Positions 14,098 to 21,684 of a DNA stretch of 21,684 nt are shown in pieces. The first letter of the stretch is position 1, and every line of letters begins with the position of its first letter. Origin of the DNA: Bacteroidota bacterium (lineage in GTDB: Bacteria > Bacteroidota > Ignavibacteria > Ignavibacteriales > Ignavibacteriaceae). Made by a program: the position numbers and the translations under genes. The notes below the pieces were generated by a model. It ran no database searches. It was given only the letters and a program-made list of their open reading frames with translations, and was not told the DNA's origin. Where the stretch lies: the NCBI GenBank assembly GCA_023453665.1, contig JAEXTA010000186.1, forward strand, positions 1 to 21,684. Direction: 5' to 3'.

Positions 14098-16536
14098 TTG
14101 AATAACTTTAGTGAGATAGAAGTAAGTAATCATTCAGAGAATACAATAGTTGACAGCATACCGGAAATTTTACCAGTACTTCCATTAAGAGATATCGTGA
14201 TCTTCCCTTATATGATCTTTCCAGTTCTGGTTGGCAGAGAACAATCAATAAGAGCCGCGAACTACGCATTAGATAATACAAAGTTTATTTTTCTTTCGAC
14301 CCAAAAAAAATCAAACATAGAAGACCCTAAAAAAGAAGATATATACCAGGAAGGCACAATTGCTAAAATTGTTCAGATATTAAAATTGCCAAATGGATTA
14401 ATGAAAATTCTTGTCGATGGTTTAATCCAGGGCAAAATAAAAGAGTTTACTGACAGAAAAGATTTTTTTGAAGCAAAGATCGAGATACTTCTTTCTGAAG
14501 CAGTAAATGACCATGAAATGAATGCCCTTGAAAGACAAATGTCTCAGTTGTTTAAAAGTTATGTTAAGATCAGCAGAAATATTCCAAACGAGACAATAAC
14601 CGCATACGAAAATATTGAAGAAGTTGATCGTAAACTTTTTTATGTAGCAGCTAATATCAATCAGTCAATTGAAGTTAAACAAACGATTCTTCAGAAATTT
14701 TCACTCAAAGAACAATACTATGAAATAATAAAAATCCTTAATTCTGAAATCGACATTCTGAAAATCGAGAAAGAAATTGATAACAAAGTTCAGGAGAACA
14801 TCGCCAAAACTCAAAGGAAGTTTATCATACAGGAACAAATTAAAATTCTTCAGGATGAACTTGGTGATGAAGATGATATATCTCCTGAATTTGCAAAAAT
14901 ACGCGACCAGATAAAAAAAGCTAAGATGCCCAAGGAGGCTGAGGCAAAGGCGATTGAGGAGTTTAACAAGCTAAGAAAAACTCCGCCAATGTCTCCCGAA
15001 TCAACAGTAATAAGAAATTATTTAGATTGGCTCACAGAAGTTCCTTGGTCAAAAAGAACAAAGGATGATCTTGATATAAAACACGTTCAAAAAATTCTGG
15101 ATGAAGATCATTTCGGTCTTGAAAAACCTAAAGAAAGAATTATTGAACATATTGCTGTTCTGAATCTTGTAAAACAAATGCGCGGTCAGATTTTATGTTT
15201 TGTGGGACCTCCGGGAGTTGGAAAAACTTCGCTTGGCAAATCCATTGCACGCGCACTTGGAAGAAAGTTCGTAAGAATCAGTTTAGGCGGGGTTAGAGAT
15301 GAAGCAGAAATAAGAGGACACAGACGAACTTATATCGGTTCAATGCCGGGAAAAATTATTCAGTCAATGAAAAAAGCTGAGACAATAAATCCGGTTATGC
15401 TTCTCGATGAAATTGATAAGATGAGTATGGACTTCAGAGGTGATCCTTCTTCGGCAATGCTTGAAGTACTTGACCCCGAACAAAACCATACTTTTAATGA
15501 TCACTACCTTGAAGTTGATTATGATCTGTCACAGGTAATGTTTATTACAACTGCTAATGTACGTTATAATATTCCGCTTCCTTTGCAGGACAGAATGGAG
15601 ATAATAGAACTTTCCGGTTACCTTGAATACGATAAAATTGAAATTGCAAAACGTCACATTATCCCAAAACAACTCGAGGCCCACGGTCTTGATAAAAAAA
15701 ATGTTTCGTTCAAAGATGAGGCAATTAAAAAGATAATAACGGACTATACCCGTGAAGCCGGTGTAAGAAATTTAGAAAGAGAACTTGCATCAGTTTGCAG
15801 GAAGCTTGCGCGTGATATTGTAATTAAAGAATCACAAAACGGTAAAAACAAGAAAAAAACAAAATATGTGGTTGATGATGCTTTAGTTGATGAGTATTTA
15901 AAAAATCCAAGGTACCGCCATCTTAAACATAACAACGAACTAAAAGTTGGCAGCGTAACGGGATTAGCCTGGACAAGTGTTGGTGGTGAAATACTTACCG
16001 TTGATGTGACAATAATGAACGGCGGCGGAAAATTAAATCTAACCGGACAGTTAGGCAATGTAATGAAAGAATCTGCACAGGCTGCATTAAGTTATATTAG
16101 ATCAAGTGCAAAAAATCTTGGCCTTAATCCTGATTTCTTTAAGGGTAAAGAAATTCATATTCATCTTCCTGAAGGCGCAATTCCAAAAGACGGTCCTTCT
16201 GCCGGTATTACAATGGCAATGGCAATGTTATCAGCAGTAAGCGGCAAACCCGCTTCAAATAATGTTGCAATGACAGGTGAAATAACTTTAAGAGGAAACA
16301 TCCTTCCAATAGGTGGTCTGAACGAAAAATTGCTTGCAGCAAAAAGGAACGGAATATCAACCGTACTTATTCCAAAGGATAATGAAATTGATCTGAAAGA
16401 GATTTCAGACAAAGTAAAAGTTGGAATAAAAATTATCCCGATAGAAAAAATGGAAGATGCAATTCCTTATGTTTTTCCAGATCAGAAATTGCCGAAAATT
16501 TCTGACTCAAAGAAAAAAATAAAAAGGAAAAAGTAA
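14098..16536 (+). CDS. lon: ATP-dependent Lon protease (LonA type)
   Basis: A cytosolic AAA+ serine protease that degrades misfolded and short-lived regulatory proteins. With the TTG start at 14098 the product has 812 residues; an upstream TTG at 14032 would add 22. The N-terminal LON substrate-recognition domain begins PVLPLRDIVIFPYMIFPVLVGRE. A coiled-coil region with QRKFIIQEQIKILQDELG leads into the AAA+ module: Walker A GPPGVGKT (370-377), Walker B LLDEID (D437, E438), and the pore/arginine region after FVRISLGGVRDEAEIRGHRR. The C-terminal protease domain has the Ser-Lys dyad, S701 in KDGPSAGITMAMA and K744 in GGLNEKLLAAKRNG, 43 residues apart as in E. coli Lon. The basic KKKIKRKK tail is lineage variation. 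It probably heads an operon with the reductase and dnaX genes downstream. Confidence 0.95.
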   Translation: MNNFSEIEVSNHSENTIVDSIPEILPVLPLRDIVIFPYMIFPVLVGREQSIRAANYALDNTKFIFLSTQKKSNIEDPKKEDIYQEGTIAKIVQILKLPNGLMKILVDGLIQGKIKEFTDRKDFFEAKIEILLSEAVNDHEMNALERQMSQLFKSYVKISRNIPNETITAYENIEEVDRKLFYVAANINQSIEVKQTILQKFSLKEQYYEIIKILNSEIDILKIEKEIDNKVQENIAKTQRKFIIQEQIKILQDELGDEDDISPEFAKIRDQIKKAKMPKEAEAKAIEEFNKLRKTPPMSPESTVIRNYLDWLTEVPWSKRTKDDLDIKHVQKILDEDHFGLEKPKERIIEHIAVLNLVKQMRGQILCFVGPPGVGKTSLGKSIARALGRKFVRISLGGVRDEAEIRGHRRTYIGSMPGKIIQSMKKAETINPVMLLDEIDKMSMDFRGDPSSAMLEVLDPEQNHTFNDHYLEVDYDLSQVMFITTANVRYNIPLPLQDRMEIIELSGYLEYDKIEIAKRHIIPKQLEAHGLDKKNVSFKDEAIKKIITDYTREAGVRNLERELASVCRKLARDIVIKESQNGKNKKKTKYVVDDALVDEYLKNPRYRHLKHNNELKVGSVTGLAWTSVGGEILTVDVTIMNGGGKLNLTGQLGNVMKESAQAALSYIRSSAKNLGLNPDFFKGKEIHIHLPEGAIPKDGPSAGITMAMAMLSAVSGKPASNNVAMTGEITLRGNILPIGGLNEKLLAAKRNGISTVLIPKDNEIDLKEISDKVKVGIKIIPIEKMEDAIPYVFPDQKLPKISDSKKKIKRKK

Positions 16537-17028
16537 TTGGCTGATTCAATCATTGTAAATAAGGATTTGTCTCTTGCTGATCAGTACGAAATGCTGATAC
16601 CGCAGGTTAAATCTTTAATTGAGCCTGTCGAAAACCTGATAACAAACCTTTCCAACTTTACCGCTGTTTTGAATGATTCATTTGACAAAATAAGCTGGAT
16701 AGGGTTTTATTTGTTTGATGGAAAAAAACTTTACCTCGGTCCATTCCAGGGAAAAGTAGCGTGTACACAAATTGAAATCGGGAAAGGTGTGTGCGGTACA
16801 GCAGCACAAAAAATGCAGACGATCATCGTTCCCGACGTATTTAAATTCCCGGGTCATATTTTTTGTGATAGTGATTCAAAATCCGAAATAGTTGTACCTC
16901 TGATAAAGAATGATAAACTTTTGGGAGTACTTGATATTGACAGCTATGATTATAATTCATTCGATGAAATAGATAAAAAATATCTTGAAGAACTATGTGA
17001 TTATTTAGCCACCAAAATATTTATTTGA
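16537..17028 (+). CDS. msrC: Free methionine-R-sulfoxide reductase (GAF-domain fRMsr)
   Basis: It reduces free (not protein-bound) L-methionine-R-sulfoxide to methionine, using a thioredoxin-regenerated cysteine cycle. The 163 residues form a single GAF domain: ISWIGFYLFDGKKLYLGPFQGKVACTQIEIGKGVCGTAA, then VPDVFKFPGHIFCDSDSKSEIVVPL and LLGVLDIDS. The three cysteines C76, C86 and C110 have spacings of 10 and 24, identical to C84, C94 and C118 of E. coli YebR/MsrC, with C110 the expected catalytic residue. It is therefore an enzyme rather than a generic GAF sensor. The TTG start directly abuts the lon stop codon (TAATTG), with AAAAAGGA inside the lon end as ribosome binding site, implying translational coupling. 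dnaX follows 9 bases later. Confidence 0.88.
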   Translation: MADSIIVNKDLSLADQYEMLIPQVKSLIEPVENLITNLSNFTAVLNDSFDKISWIGFYLFDGKKLYLGPFQGKVACTQIEIGKGVCGTAAQKMQTIIVPDVFKFPGHIFCDSDSKSEIVVPLIKNDKLLGVLDIDSYDYNSFDEIDKKYLEELCDYLATKIFI

Positions 17029-17037
17029 AAGTTTGAT

Positions 17038-18705
17038 ATGCAATTCCAGGTTACTGCTAGAAAATGGCGTCCAACAACATTCAACGAGGTAGTCGGACAG
17101 GAACATATTACATCTACACTAAAGAATGCTATAAAGAATAACCGTATTGCACATGCATATCTTTTTACCGGACCAAGAGGAGTTGGAAAAACTACAACTG
17201 CGAGATTATTGGCAAAAGCACTAAACTGCCTTAATCCAAAAGACTATGAACCCTGTAATGAATGTGAGATGTGTTTGTCAATCATCAACTCCCAATCTTT
17301 TGATATAATTGAAATTGATGGGGCATCAAACCGGGGAATAGATGAGATAAGAAGTTTGCGTGATTCAGTAAAGTATGCGCCGACAAAAGGTAAATACAAA
17401 GTTTATATCATTGATGAAGTTCATATGCTTACAAAGGAATCATTCAATGCTTTCCTTAAAACACTTGAAGAACCACCGGCACATACAATTTTTATTTTTG
17501 CAACAACTGATATTCAAAAAGTTCCATTAACCATTATATCGAGATGTCAGCGGTTTGACTTCCGAAGAATACAGCTTAACACCACTAAAGAATTGTTGAA
17601 AAAAATTGCTGACTCTGAAGGAATTGATATAGATGATAAGACACTGACCATCATCGCAAAAAAAGCTGATGGGGCTTTAAGAGATGCTGAAAGTTATTTT
17701 GACCAGGTAGTTGCATTCTGCGGAAGCAAAATTGATTCAGAAACTGCGGCTGAAATGCTTAACCTTATTGATGAAGATATATTCTTCAAAGTAAGTGATG
17801 CGGTACTTCAAAAAGATTTTAAAGTAGTCTTTGATGTCACTTCTTACGTTTATGAAAAAGGATGGAGTTTTACAGATTTACTTGATGGTTTGACAGAACA
17901 TTTCAGAAATATTCTTACAGTGGTTCTTACCCAAAAAACCGAACTTGTGGAATCGACTGAAGTATATAAAAAGAGATATATGGATTACATCGATAAATTT
18001 TCTGAAGCAGATCTGTTAAGGCTTTTAAATTTTATAAGTAAAGTGATCCAGGAAATGAAGTTTTCACAAAATCATAAGCTTAAAGTTGAAATTGCATTAA
18101 GTCATATGATTGGGCTGGAACGTTCTTCAACAATAACTGAATTACTTAGCTCGTTATCTGACGACTCTCAAAAAAAAAAGCCAATAGCTAACACAAACAA
18201 AACTGCTGATATTGTAAGCGAACCTAAGTCGCAATTAAAAAATGATTCAGCAATACCGGAGAACAAACCATCAGTCAAACCGGAATTCAAAACAAACCAA
18301 ATTCAAAAAAATCATAGCCCGGTACAAAGTGAGGTGCAATTTAGTTTCGAGAATATCATTTCAAAATGGCAAAACTATGTTGATACTGTCTCCGCAGAAA
18401 GAAACCTTGTTGTTGGTCCTGTGGTCCGTGACTTCAAACCAATAAAACTTGATGGAAATCAGTTACTTGTAGAATCATCTCAGTCGCATGCTAAGATTAC
18501 TTTATCCCAACATCAACAATATCTAAGTGATAAAGCTAAAGAACTTTTTGGTAGAAAGTTATTGTTCAAAATAGTTGAGAGTGAAAAAAGACAATCTATT
18601 GATTCGGATTATGATGTCTCGAAACCTAATGATCAACAAGAAATATCTGATGAATTTCATATGGCAATAGTAACTGAATTAGGGGGAAAAGTTATCAATC
18701 CATAG
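17038..18705 (+). CDS. dnaX: DNA polymerase III subunit gamma/tau
   Basis: The clamp-loader ATPase that opens the sliding clamp and tethers polymerase cores at the replication fork. The AAA+ domain starts with KWRPTTFNEVVGQEH. It contains Walker A GPRGVGKT (45-52), a zinc-binding cysteine set C64, C73, C76, C79, Walker B IIDEVHM (D126, E127), LEEPP (143-147) and SRCQRFDFRRI (168-178, arginine-finger and sensor region). The clamp-loader domain III ends near residue 375. The remaining ~180 residues are a low-complexity linker rich in K, N, P and S (about 378-430) and a small C-terminal domain (FENIISKWQNYVDTVS...) that resembles tau-specific regions. The 555-residue product is thus tau-like. 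A 10-A tract sits exactly at the core/linker junction (see the separate entry). The ATG at 17038 is 9 bases after the reductase gene. Confidence 0.93.
   Translation: MQFQVTARKWRPTTFNEVVGQEHITSTLKNAIKNNRIAHAYLFTGPRGVGKTTTARLLAKALNCLNPKDYEPCNECEMCLSIINSQSFDIIEIDGASNRGIDEIRSLRDSVKYAPTKGKYKVYIIDEVHMLTKESFNAFLKTLEEPPAHTIFIFATTDIQKVPLTIISRCQRFDFRRIQLNTTKELLKKIADSEGIDIDDKTLTIIAKKADGALRDAESYFDQVVAFCGSKIDSETAAEMLNLIDEDIFFKVSDAVLQKDFKVVFDVTSYVYEKGWSFTDLLDGLTEHFRNILTVVLTQKTELVESTEVYKKRYMDYIDKFSEADLLRLLNFISKVIQEMKFSQNHKLKVEIALSHMIGLERSSTITELLSSLSDDSQKKKPIANTNKTADIVSEPKSQLKNDSAIPENKPSVKPEFKTNQIQKNHSPVQSEVQFSFENIISKWQNYVDTVSAERNLVVGPVVRDFKPIKLDGNQLLVESSQSHAKITLSQHQQYLSDKAKELFGRKLLFKIVESEKRQSIDSDYDVSKPNDQQEISDEFHMAIVTELGGKVINP
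18170..18191 (+). promoter_or_regulatory. dnaX: Candidate slippage site for a short gamma form of DnaX
   Basis: An uninterrupted A10 tract (18170-18179) is read as CAA AAA AAA AAG at codons 378-381. A -1 shift would meet TAA at 18189-18191 and a +1 shift TAG at 18185-18187, so slippage either way ends the protein within about four codons. The product would be a ~380-residue core made of domains I-III. Thermus thermophilus dnaX makes gamma by transcriptional slippage on an A9 tract; the resemblance here is inference. Confidence 0.5.
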
Positions 18706-18789
18706 AATACTTTCAGTATGACTCATTTCTGTGTGTAACCTACTATAAAATAAGCATTTATACTTTTAGGATATTTTCTCATTAATCCC

Positions 18790-18797
18790 TATTTTTG
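18790..18797 (+). promoter_or_regulatory. Possible -7 promoter element before cmk
   Basis: TATTTTTG fits the TAnnTTTG consensus but ends only 7 bases before the cmk ATG, so use would give an almost leaderless mRNA. No convincing -33 partner is seen. The surrounding 99-base gap between dnaX and cmk holds nothing else clear. Confidence 0.2.
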
Positions 18798-18804
18798 TAA
18801 TCCT

Positions 18805-19506
18805 ATGTCAAAAAAGTTAATAATTGCCATTGATGGACCGGCTGGTTCCGGGAAAAGTACTTCTGCAAAACTTGTAGCACAGAAATTGAATTTTTTATAT
18901 ATCGATACAGGTGCAATGTACAGGGCAATTACTTACATGGCAATGAAACAGGATTTTCTAAGTGACAGAACCGAAGTAGAAAAATTTGCAAATGAAGCTT
19001 TTATTGAACTGAAATTTGTCGGTGGTTCAACTAAAGTTTCTATAAATAAAGAAGATGTGACTGAAGCAATAAGAACCCCTGAAGTTAATGCTAATGTTAG
19101 TGATATAAGTAAAATTGAAGGCGTAAGAAAAGCCCTGGTACAAAAACAACGAGCGATGGGAAATGGTGAACTTAGCGTGGTAATGGAAGGTAGAGACATC
19201 GGCAGTGTAGTTTTTCCCGATGCAGATGTAAAGATTTTCCTTACAGCTACAATTGATGAAAGGACAAAAAGAAGATCATTAGAATTCCAGGATAAAGGAA
19301 TGACTGTACCTGTTGAGAAGATAAGAGAAAATCTATTGTTAAGAGATAAAATAGATTCAACAAGAGAAGTTAGTCCATTAGTAAAACCTGTTGATGCGAT
19401 TGAAGTAGATACATCTTATGTAACAATTGATGAACAGGTAAACATTATAATTAATAAAGTTAAAGAAGTTGCCAAACTAAAAGGAATAAAACTGAACCTA
19501 AATTAG
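18805..19506 (+). CDS. cmk: Cytidylate kinase
   Basis: It phosphorylates CMP and dCMP to the diphosphates with ATP, recycling pyrimidine nucleotides for RNA, DNA and CDP-lipid synthesis. The P-loop GPAGSGKST (11-19) is followed by LYIDTGAMYRAI (31-42, CMP-binding D34 and R40). The NMP-binding insert has an EAIRTPEVNANVS-type segment. VVMEGRDIGSVVFPDADVKIFLTA carries the family's substrate-binding arginine and aspartate. The lid follows with DERTKRR. The 233-residue length is close to the usual ~225. It lies just before rpsA, a conserved neighbour pair known from E. coli and many other bacteria, and 99 bases after dnaX. The ATG at 18805 is the only plausible start. Confidence 0.94.
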   Translation: MSKKLIIAIDGPAGSGKSTSAKLVAQKLNFLYIDTGAMYRAITYMAMKQDFLSDRTEVEKFANEAFIELKFVGGSTKVSINKEDVTEAIRTPEVNANVSDISKIEGVRKALVQKQRAMGNGELSVVMEGRDIGSVVFPDADVKIFLTATIDERTKRRSLEFQDKGMTVPVEKIRENLLLRDKIDSTREVSPLVKPVDAIEVDTSYVTIDEQVNIIINKVKEVAKLKGIKLNLN

Positions 19507-19593
19507 AATTTCAGCCGCAATTAAATAATATGTTAAACTAAAAAACCGTGTCAATTTTGTAAGCGGCACTACAACGTTGATGCAAAACAATTC

Positions 19594-19599
19594 AGGAGG
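19594..19599 (+). promoter_or_regulatory. rpsA: Ribosome binding site that suggests the rpsA start
   Basis: AGGAGG ends four bases before the ATG at 19604. The upstream in-frame TTG (19577) and ATG (19580) lack such a motif, so translation probably starts at 19604 although the spacing is slightly short. Confidence 0.55.
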
Positions 19600-19603
19600 A
19601 CCA

Positions 19604-21421
19604 ATGTCCCAGGAAATAAAAGAAACGATTAAAAAGACAGCGACAAACGATGATTTCGAAAAAGCGCGGAAGTTCAATGATGAAGAATATTCGCGTGAAG
19701 AATTCTTAGCACTTGCAAATCTTTACTCAGAATCTTTCAGAGATGTTAAAGAAGGCGAACTTATTAAAGGCAAAATTGTTCGCATTCAGGGTGATAATGT
19801 AATTCTTGACGTAGGCTTTAAATCAGAAGGCTCAATACCTAAAAGTGAATTTCATGAAAATGAAGAAATTAAGGTTGGAAGAGAAATTGAAGTAGTTCTT
19901 GAAAGCGTTGAAGACCAGGAAGGTAATCTTGTACTTAGCAAACAAAGAGCCGACTTCTTAAGGATATGGGATCGCGTTGTTAAAGCTCACGAAACCGGCG
20001 AAATAATTCAAGGAAAAATACTTAAACGAATCAAAGGTGGTATGGTCGTTGATCTAATAGGGATGGAAGCCTTTCTGCCTGGTTCACAGATTGATATCAG
20101 ACCTATTCGTGATTTCGATGCGTTCGTTGGACAAATGATGGATTTCAAAGTCGTTAAGGTAAACATACCAACAGAAAATGTTGTAGTCTCACACAAAGTA
20201 CTTGTTGAAGAAGAAATTTCTGATCAGAGACATGCAATTCTTCATGGACTTGAAAAAGGTCAGATACTTGAAGGTATTGTAAAAGCAATTACGGACTTCG
20301 GTGTGTTTGTTGATCTTGGTGGTGTCGATGGTCTTGTTCACATTACAGATTTGAGCTGGGGTAGAATAAATCATCCGAATGAAGTTGTAAAACTTGATCA
20401 GACTATTAAAGTAGTTGTAACTGATTTTGATGAAGAGAAGAAGAGAATTTCTCTTTCACTCAAAAAATTACTCCCGCATCCATGGGAAGATATTGACAAC
20501 AAATACAAAATCGGTGATAAAGTTTCGGGTCGTGTCGTTTCTCTTACTGATTACGGTGCATTTATCGAAATCGAAAAAGGTATTGAAGGACTTATACATA
20601 ACTCAGAAATGAGCTGGACTCAGCACATCAAACATCCTTCACAAATAGTTGCAATGGGTCAAATTGTTGAAGCGATAATTCTTTCACTTGATAAAGAGGA
20701 AAAGAAAATATCACTTGGTATTAAACAGCTTGAACCGGATCCATGGGAAACTTTAATGCTTAAATATCCTGTTGGTTCAAGACATACAGGCATTGCTCGT
20801 AATCTTACAAACTTTGGTGTATTTGTTGAACTTGAACCTGGTGTAGATGGTCTCGTTCATATTTCTGACTTATCATGGACAAAGAAAATCCGTCATCCCG
20901 GTGAAGTAGTAAAGAAAGCAGAAAAACTCGAAGTATTAGTTCTTGGTGTTGACGTTGAACAAAGAAAAATTTCTTTGGGTCATAAGCAGATTACAGATAA
21001 TCCATGGGATCATTTTGAAAAACAATACTCTGTTGGTTCAACAACAGATGGTAAAGTTGTCAGAATAATAGAAAAAGGATTAATTGCTGAACTGCCTGGT
21101 AGTGTTGACGGATTTGTTCCGGCTACACAACTATCAACTTCAAAAATTAAAAATGTAGCTAACCACTTCCCTGTTGATTCAGTTATTCCATTAAAGGTAA
21201 TTGAATTTGACAAAGAGAATAAGAAAATCGTGATGAGTGCTACTGCTGCATTAAAAGAAAAATCAGAAGACGAAATCAAAGCTTACCTGATCAATCATAA
21301 ACTTGATAAAATTTCAGTACAAGAAATTTTAACATCTGAAACAGGAACTGTTGATACTTCCGACTTCCCTATTTTTGAAGTAACAGATGAAAATCCTCCT
21401 CAGGCAGATAAAAATAACTGA
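19604..21421 (+). CDS. rpsA: 30S ribosomal protein S1
   Basis: The large ribosome-associated RNA-binding protein that helps load and unfold mRNA during initiation. Six S1 (OB-fold) repeats are visible. Counting from the in-frame TTG at 19577, nine codons upstream, they lie at about 60-124, 141-206, 227-296, 312-383, 399-468 and 486-556. Repeats 3-5 are the most canonical, with ITDFGVFVDLGGVDGLVHITDLSW, LTDYGAFIEIEKGIEGLIHNSEMSW and LTNFGVFVELEPGVDGLVHISDLSW. Repeats 1 and 2 are the divergent ribosome-binding type. The product is 605 residues from the ATG at 19604, against 557 in E. coli. The extra length is an acidic, lysine-rich N-terminal extension (~50 residues) and a C-terminal tail of about 50 residues. 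It follows cmk by 97 bases and ends at a strong terminator. Confidence 0.93.
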   Translation: MSQEIKETIKKTATNDDFEKARKFNDEEYSREEFLALANLYSESFRDVKEGELIKGKIVRIQGDNVILDVGFKSEGSIPKSEFHENEEIKVGREIEVVLESVEDQEGNLVLSKQRADFLRIWDRVVKAHETGEIIQGKILKRIKGGMVVDLIGMEAFLPGSQIDIRPIRDFDAFVGQMMDFKVVKVNIPTENVVVSHKVLVEEEISDQRHAILHGLEKGQILEGIVKAITDFGVFVDLGGVDGLVHITDLSWGRINHPNEVVKLDQTIKVVVTDFDEEKKRISLSLKKLLPHPWEDIDNKYKIGDKVSGRVVSLTDYGAFIEIEKGIEGLIHNSEMSWTQHIKHPSQIVAMGQIVEAIILSLDKEEKKISLGIKQLEPDPWETLMLKYPVGSRHTGIARNLTNFGVFVELEPGVDGLVHISDLSWTKKIRHPGEVVKKAEKLEVLVLGVDVEQRKISLGHKQITDNPWDHFEKQYSVGSTTDGKVVRIIEKGLIAELPGSVDGFVPATQLSTSKIKNVANHFPVDSVIPLKVIEFDKENKKIVMSATAALKEKSEDEIKAYLINHKLDKISVQEILTSETGTVDTSDFPIFEVTDENPPQADKNN

Positions 21422-21443
21422 GGCAAAAAAAATAGTTGATTAA

Positions 21444-21472
21444 AGAGCGAGTGAATTACCCGCTCTCTTTTT
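21444..21472 (+). terminator. Intrinsic terminator of rpsA
   Basis: AGAGCG (21444-21449) pairs with CGCTCT (21461-21466), extended by GT/AC past one A-C mismatch. A C and then T5 follow. It sits 22 bases after the rpsA stop codon. Confidence 0.85.
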
Positions 21473-21483
21473 ATTAAACAGAA

Positions 21484-21684
21484 ATGAAAAAAACAGTTGC
21501 ATTACATACGCTCGGATGTAAATTAAATTTTTCGGAAACGTCTACGATGGGGAATGACTTTTTGAAAAACGGTTATACAATTGTTGGCTTCAATGAAGTT
21601 GCCGATGTGTATGTCCTTAATACTTGCACTGTTACTGAAAATGCTGAAAAAGAATGCAGACAAATTATTCGCAGAATACAAAGG
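21484..21684 (+). CDS. mtaB: tRNA (t6A37) methylthiotransferase MtaB, N-terminal fragment (3' partial)
   Basis: The ATG at 21484 opens a frame that runs off the window after 67 codons. The visible part is the UPF0004 N-terminal domain of the MiaB/RimO/MtaB radical-SAM methylthiotransferases: KTVALHTLGCKLNFSET with the first auxiliary-cluster cysteine (C12), then ADVYVLNTCTVTENAEKECRQIIRR with the second (C48). LHTLGCKLN and NTCTVTENAEKE fit the MtaB branch, which converts t6A37 to ms2t6A37 in tRNA-Lys, better than MiaB (usually NTC-x-I/V-R) or RimO. The third N-terminal cysteine and the CxxxCxxC radical-SAM motif lie beyond the window, so the subfamily call is provisional. It starts 12 bases after the rpsA terminator. 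Confidence 0.8.
   Translation, partial: MKKTVALHTLGCKLNFSETSTMGNDFLKNGYTIVGFNEVADVYVLNTCTVTENAEKECRQIIRRIQR

Noticed and set aside
14303..14310. A8 run in lon as another slippage site
   Set aside because: A8 runs recur in this AT-rich DNA (also in lon near 15694 and in suhB). This one lies early in the LON domain where truncation would give no sensible product.
15744..16058. A 104-codon minus-strand frame inside lon
   Set aside because: It is antisense to the conserved Lon protease domain, with no ribosome binding site or recognisable motif.

Overview
The window looks like chromosomal core DNA from an AT-rich bacterium of the Bacteroidota/Chlorobiota side, most likely Ignavibacteria (Ignavibacteriota). 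Three things in the sequence point there. The first gene ends in a type IX secretion (T9SS) type A sorting domain of the QNYPNPFNP kind. Several upstream regions carry the Bacteroidota-style TTTG...TAnnTTTG promoter pattern. The proteins also have the general flavour of that group. The genus assignment is inference. No tRNA, rRNA, CRISPR array, insertion sequence or prophage gene is visible.

Layout. Positions 1-1810 hold the 3' part of a secreted Asp-box beta-propeller protein with a T9SS tail, followed by a strong hairpin. Next are a small helix-hairpin-helix (Cdd1-type) protein (1911-2180) and a K+/H+ antiporter (2294-3748). A 600-base gene-free stretch (3749-4348) follows. It is not empty: on the minus strand it carries two paralogous structured elements, each with a matching promoter upstream and a terminator-like hairpin downstream. 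I read them as tandem small RNA genes. After it come a class I aminotransferase (+), then aroE and a TPR protein (both -), sucC (-) and pruA (-), each of the last two with an intrinsic terminator. Long-chain acyl-CoA synthetase (+) converges on a suhB-type inositol monophosphatase (-).

From about 14.1 kb the plus strand carries a dense housekeeping run: lon, a free methionine-R-sulfoxide reductase of the GAF type, dnaX, cmk, rpsA, a terminator and the 5' end of mtaB. lon and the reductase abut exactly (TAA then TTG), and dnaX starts 9 bases later, so these three are probably one transcript. cmk-rpsA is a widely conserved pair.

Functional themes are central metabolism (amino-acid transamination, shikimate, TCA cycle, proline/glutamate and fatty-acid activation), protein quality control and oxidative repair (Lon, fRMsr), replication (DnaX), nucleotide supply (Cmk) and translation (S1, MtaB). 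The two most interesting signals are the tandem putative sRNAs at 3755-4153 and an A10 tract in dnaX (18170-18179). The A10 tract lies where the clamp-loader core ends and is followed by early stops in both alternative frames, so it is a candidate slippage site producing a gamma-like short subunit.
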